Below are positions 27,201 to 33,200 of a DNA stretch of 64,000 nt, in pieces. The position numbers and the translations under genes are program-made. The notes beneath the pieces were generated by a model. It did no database searches and had not been told where the DNA came from. It saw nothing but the letters and a program-made list of their open reading frames with translations. Origin of the DNA: Athripsodes cinereus (lineage: Eukaryota; Arthropoda; Insecta; Trichoptera; Leptoceridae); contig OX388313.1 in NCBI GenBank assembly GCA_947579605.1, forward strand, positions 27,159,214 to 27,223,213, in the 5' to 3' direction. The stretch's first letter is position 1. Each line of letters begins with the position of its first letter.

Positions 27201-30200
27201 GCTAGTTTCTGTACTGGTTACAAGATATGACATATACCATATACGGCAAAGAATTGATCTTCCACTCTTTTCTGTAAGTTTTAGAGTGTCCTGTAAAAGG
27301 CTGGTGCAGGCAAATAAAAACATTTGACATCTTAAATTCAGCGATGACGTTTGCCACCCATCGGCTAGCATGTTTATTTGGTGCAGCTTGCCATTTGTGG
27401 GTAATGCCGTGATGGTATAGTAGTATAAATATATGATTTATTTTTATTATTGTCTTGCCTTGTGGTAATCAGTCGATAAATTACGTAACAGTGTATTTTG
27501 TAATCAGAGATATTTTAAACCAATTGATTTCTCTCTTTCCACAACATTCTAAGCATTTTTATATGATTTAGGTTTTGCCATCCGTCTAGGTCAGCGGTCG
27601 GGAAACCGGGGTAAATTACCCCAAATGGGGTAAAAAATGAAATTTTTGGGGGTAATAAGGAAATTTTGGTATTTCATAAACGTTTTAGTATTTTGACAAA
27701 TCTTGACTGTCAATGATCTTTTCAAAATAAGGGGGTAATATCAATTTACGAAAAAATATTTTGAGGTAATAGTTAAAAAAAGTTTACCGACCACTGTTCT
27801 AGGTCTTATTTCTCATAGCACAATGAGAACGAACAACACATCCATTACATGTAATTTGTTGATTGACTATCCCACTTTTCAGAGATGTATAATAATAGTA
27901 TTGTACAATATTCTTCGCTTTACGTGAATTTGTAGATACAGTGAACTATCGTTAACAACACATCGACTTATTTCTATATATGTATGTCCAGCGCATACTA
28001 TTATTTAATAATTATTTTGATTATATATGGCGATATGTCCTCAGCTACGTACATGAGAGTGGAGTAGATAATATGTGTGTATGTACATGGTACATCATAT
28101 GCAGTAGAAGGCATGTGTCACTGTTTCGCAATGAAGTTCTGTTTGTTGGTGTTGTTGATATACAACTCACATATTAATAATGTAAATAAATACTAGCGTT
28201 TATGCCCGACAATACTCAGAAAATTATTTAGATATCAAACAAATCTAAATGGTAACCACAAGAGATGGTCTAAGTGATAAGCCTTTCCTTTCAGTTTATT
28301 TGATATTTTTATTTTTCTTTATGCACCCAAGGAAAGGAAAAAGGGTCAATGTCCAAAAAAAGCAGTTTTGTAATAGGACCACTATTTAAATGCCGGAAGC
28401 AAGAAATACAACATAAACAAAAGCCAATGACCTAGGACTTATAGTTACGGTGAAAAAATAGTTTTAGTTGGCCAAAGTGTATACACACATAGCAGAAAAA
28501 GGCCAATTATCATACTGGCATTTACAATTTGAGCACTTATTTTTCAAAAAAGCACGTTTCATGCACATTGACCCGTTTTGAGGTATTGTGTTGATTATTA
28601 TTTCTAATCATTAGTACACAATTTGGCCAATGTTCTTGTTGTAGATGTCATTGCTCTGTAAAATAAAAGTGATTGCATGCGCTTTTAGATTAATATTTCT
28701 TTGTTAAAGACCTATGTCCCGAATAACACTTATTTTGTGTAGGTCAGTGCCTAATAAATATAGCAAAACAACAATAAAAATACAGTGAGCATTATTTAAT
28801 AGTATTTATTTATATAGTTTTTTGGTGTCTTGTATTATTTGTATTGGTAATTTGTAAAGTCTTGATCGGTTCATGTGTTGTTGGATATTGTATTGTTATT
28901 ATATATTTCAGATAAACTGTATGACTCTAATGCAATAAAATAAAATAGGTAAAAAAGTGATTTGTAGGCATTATTCACTCGATGTCGGGTGTTTTGCCTA
29001 AAAAAGAAAGAAAAGCAGGTAAAACAAGTGGATGAATAAATAAATATATATAGAATCACGGCATATCCCACAAGCGGAGTAGCCCCATCAGATTAACTGC
29101 ATGTGCAATATTTTATTTCTTTCGTAAAGCTAGCTGCGATCAAGAAACAAAAAAATAATTTAAATAAATTACACTGCACTTTTACTTCTTACAATAATGG
29201 TCACCGTATGTTGTTCTACATACAAATACATACATACATATTACAATACTTAATATTACGATAATAATATATACATAGATACAACATATCAATAATGAAT
29301 CCAATAATTTATTATTTATCAAATGCCACGACTTGTACTACTACTGTTGCTGCTACTGAATTAACCAGTGAAATCAAATTAATTGAAATGTTCATAGTCA
29401 GGAATGATTTCTAAATCGGTAGATTTGTAAATATCTACGACATAATTATAAATAAGAATTCATGTATTTAATCTTACTTTATTGGATAAATTGAAACAAG
29501 CGTTTCGTTCTACTACAGATTAAACAACGCGAGAAAGACGTCTTTCGACTTGTTTGGTCATTATCATTATGGATTTGTAATACTTGTGTAACAATACTAT
29601 AAATGTCTTATTTCATATAAGATATAAAATGGTCTAATTACAACATTAAATTCGTATATATTTATTAAATATCCTTCGTGTAGTACTCAGCAAAGAATAT
29701 AAAATAATAAATATAAAACCTCTAGCTGGTGAGATCTCTTGGAAAACATAATAATATAAGATACACACATGACTGTTTTTTCATTATGTTAATATTTGGT
29801 TAATTGGAAAATAAATACCACAAGGCAATAAACTCGCCAATTGAACGTGACTAACATTATGAGTTAATTACCCTTATATCATGTATAAAATCCTTTATTT
29901 CTTTTCTTCCAGGTATTGGTATAGACGACACGTTCGTAATGCTGGCAGCCTGGAGACGTACTTCCATCAAGCAATCTGTCCCAGACAGGATGGCCAAGTC
30001 TCTGTCTGAAGCTGCAGTCTCCATTACCATTACTTCAGTGACAGACATGGTATCTTTCTGGATAGGAATCTTCAGTCCATTCCCTTCTGTCAGAATCTTC
30101 TGCATTTATTCCAGTAAGTATCTTTAAGATCCCCAATAAGTATTTATTTTAATCTAACATTTCTGTGAAAAGTTTGTCCCGTTTTTATAACTCCAAAAAA

Positions 30201-33200
30201 TAATGTCCAAAGAGGCCAATTTATCTCGTATCTCCAAATAAACATTGTATTAAATTCTGTTCACTTTCAAACAATACGTGTTTAATTATTGGCCATCTGC
30301 CATCATCTTTGTTTCGATGGTGTTATTTAACATATGGATAATTATTTTGATTGGTTTTCTTCCCTTTTCAGGCTTGGCAGTATGTTTCACATTCATCTGG
30401 CATCTGACATTCTTTGCATCTTGCATGGCAATCGCTGGTTATTGTGAAAATAAAAATCTCCACTCCTTGGTGTGCATCAAAGTTCTTCCAGTTTCTAGAG
30501 CCATCAAAGGTAAGAAATGAGAAAAAAGTTTGTTTTATCAAATTCAAAAAATCCTTGTAGGTACCTGCTATTTCATACATTTGAGTCGAATTATCTGAAG
30601 TCAATAATTCATAAAAGATTAAAGGACACTTCACTTGAGTTTTTGCGTCTGATCTAAATTTTTCCACTCCAGTAGGTGGCAACAAACATCGCCTTGTAGT
30701 CAGATCCTTTGCTGATGGTGACTAAATTAATATAATAATAATAATAGTTTATTAAACACAATATCATTTTACAATAATCGAACAAAAAACACAATACATT
30801 TATTTTTCTAATACAATTACTCCCCAAAATTGAGCATAGCTCGTGCTTTGGGGAGAATTACGCTTTCATATTTTTTTTACAACTAGTAAAATTCATTAAA
30901 ATTAATTATTATTATTATTATTTGGATGATTTGTAAAGCGCCGTTTTGTGAAAAAAAATCCACCTCAAGGGCGCTCTTTGCTAACTAAGGTTGTGCTTGG
31001 ATTATTCCGTGAGATTTCTTGAATAGATAAGTCTTCAGTTGGTTCTTGAAACGAGATATGTCCTGCGTTTCTCTGATCATTTGTGGAAGCCTGTTCCAGA
31101 CTACAGGTGCCGATATTGCAAAAGCACGCTCCACGTACACTGGTTTCGATACAGTACTGGTCACCTCCAATTTAGTTGTAATATCTTGACAAGACCTAAG
31201 TGTTGTCTGTCTATGACTTAACGCCATAATAAGTAATATATCCAGCAATTAATATCAAGTAAAAATCAATATATTTTTCAGAGAATCGTTCCTGGTTTTA
31301 CCGGATAATGTGCACAGGAGGAGTGGATCCTCAAGTCCCTGATGATCCCATCGATAATAAAGAGCACATGATTATGGCTTTCTTCAGAGACACTGTTGCC
31401 CTTTGGCTCAACAAAGGATGGGTAAAGTGCATTGTCATCAGTGTATTCGTCATGTACCTCATGGGAGCAGGATATGGAGTGAGCAATATCAAAGAAGGTC
31501 TGGAAAGAAGGAAGTTGTCTAAAGATGACTCATATTCTGTGATGTTCTTTGACATGGAAGACTATTATTTCAAGGAATTCCCATACAGAATTCAGGTAAA
31601 TGAACATTTGAATTATCATGTTTATTTTTCAAAATGAAATTCCGGAAAACGATAGAATCTCATTTATTTCTTTAAGAACGTTTTCGAATTTTCTAAAAAA
31701 CGTCGTATCTTTAGAATGCTTAACTTTAATTTAGTCAATCAAAAGGAGAGTTTTTTTTCTGTTGCATTTTTAATGGTCTTAATGTTGTTGTGAATATTTC
31801 TATGAATATGTTTTACGTGAAATAAGTCACTGTGCTAGTGCATAAACGGTTTTAACGCAAGAGTTAGAATTCTTTCTTGTGTTTTTCTAAATGCAATGGA
31901 TGATGATACTTAACTATCCAATTTTCCATTGTTTCTTTTTCCAGGTGATTATAAGTGGAGCATATAATTACTCTGATCCATTAATCCAAGCTCAAGTGGA
32001 AGACTTAACACGGAAACTGGAAAATTCGACGTACATCTCATCACCTCTCTATACCGAGTCCTGGCTGAGATCATTCGTGGCTTATATAGGACGGAATAGT
32101 GAGGAGTACAACGTCACATATAATGACGAGCAATCATTCATAAAGACACTGAAAGAGGTAAGTGAGAGGTGCTGACAGATGGTCCTACCTGTGTCATAAT
32201 TGCCCAAAAAAAACACTGTTCTTTTATCCACAAGGTTTCCGAAGCTCTAGTCATTGGAATTTAAAATACACTGTTCCTATAACAACGACATCAGAGTATT
32301 ATGAATATTTATGAAGAGAGGACTCAATTATTATAAGAATATCTAAATGGAGGATGCAAGTTTCTAGTCTATGCTCCAGCAAAGAGCTTTGAGGGGCTAT
32401 TGAATTTTATTGGATATTTTTTCAAAAGACAAAGTAGAAAAAATGAATGCGACATCCTCATGTTTGAGACAAATAGACATTTCAATAAAGACGATACGAA
32501 ATAAAACTGTAACCATAAAATAACCTCTGTATTTTATATTTTTCAGATATGGCTTTATCCATCGAATCCTTTCTCCCTGGATGTGAAGTTTAACGAAGAT
32601 GAAACACAAATCGTAGCATCACGATTCCTCATACAAGCCGTAAACGTCAGTGATACAAATCTCGAGAAAGATATGGCAAAGCAACTGAGACAAATATGTC
32701 ACGACTCTCCGCTAAATGCGAGCGTCTTTCATCCTTATTTCGTTTTCTTTGATCAGGTATGTATGATAACTAATGAGTTTAAAAATTAATCCAATATTTT
32801 GAGGTTTCAATATCTTACGACAAACTTATTGAACAAGTTTTGATGTATGCACCAAATCAGAGTTCATTGATTATATTCCCACTTCTGAATAACTTAATAA
32901 TATCTTTTCAACAGGCGCACTCTATTTTTATTAATTTTGTTTTGAGGGTGGGTCTAATTCGTACAAAAACGTACCCAGGACGTTTTTAGGATGGGGGCTG
33001 CGGCATAGAAAAATTAAAGAATATACCATAGTTTTTGCCTATAAAAGTACTATTTTAGATGTCATATTTCTTTGTTTCTTCCATTCGACATTAGCTTAAT
33101 GTTAATTTAATTAATTTAAATTAATTTTTAAATTAATTTTATTTAATTTAATTTAAAAACTAAGCTTAAGTAGCTTCGTGTTAATTTTATTGTTAAAACA

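Larger units (their letters stand above)
10127..29912 (+). other. 19.8-kb intron of the Ptr-like gene, loaded with mobile elements
   Basis: The phase at both ends matches (one base plus two bases of a Gly codon). The intron contains the LTR retrotransposon at 14246-19112, several LINE remnants in both orientations, R1 copies, SINEs, two hAT-type MITEs and foldback elements, listed separately. Stretches 10127-11140, 19900-20070, 22390-23070, 23510-24400, 25300-25830, 26630-27230 and 28580-29470 show nothing further that I can name. Confidence 0.7.

Noticed and set aside
33105..33165. Origin or matrix-attachment-like AT palindrome
   Set aside because: Simple taatttaa low complexity; nothing distinguishes it from other AT runs here.
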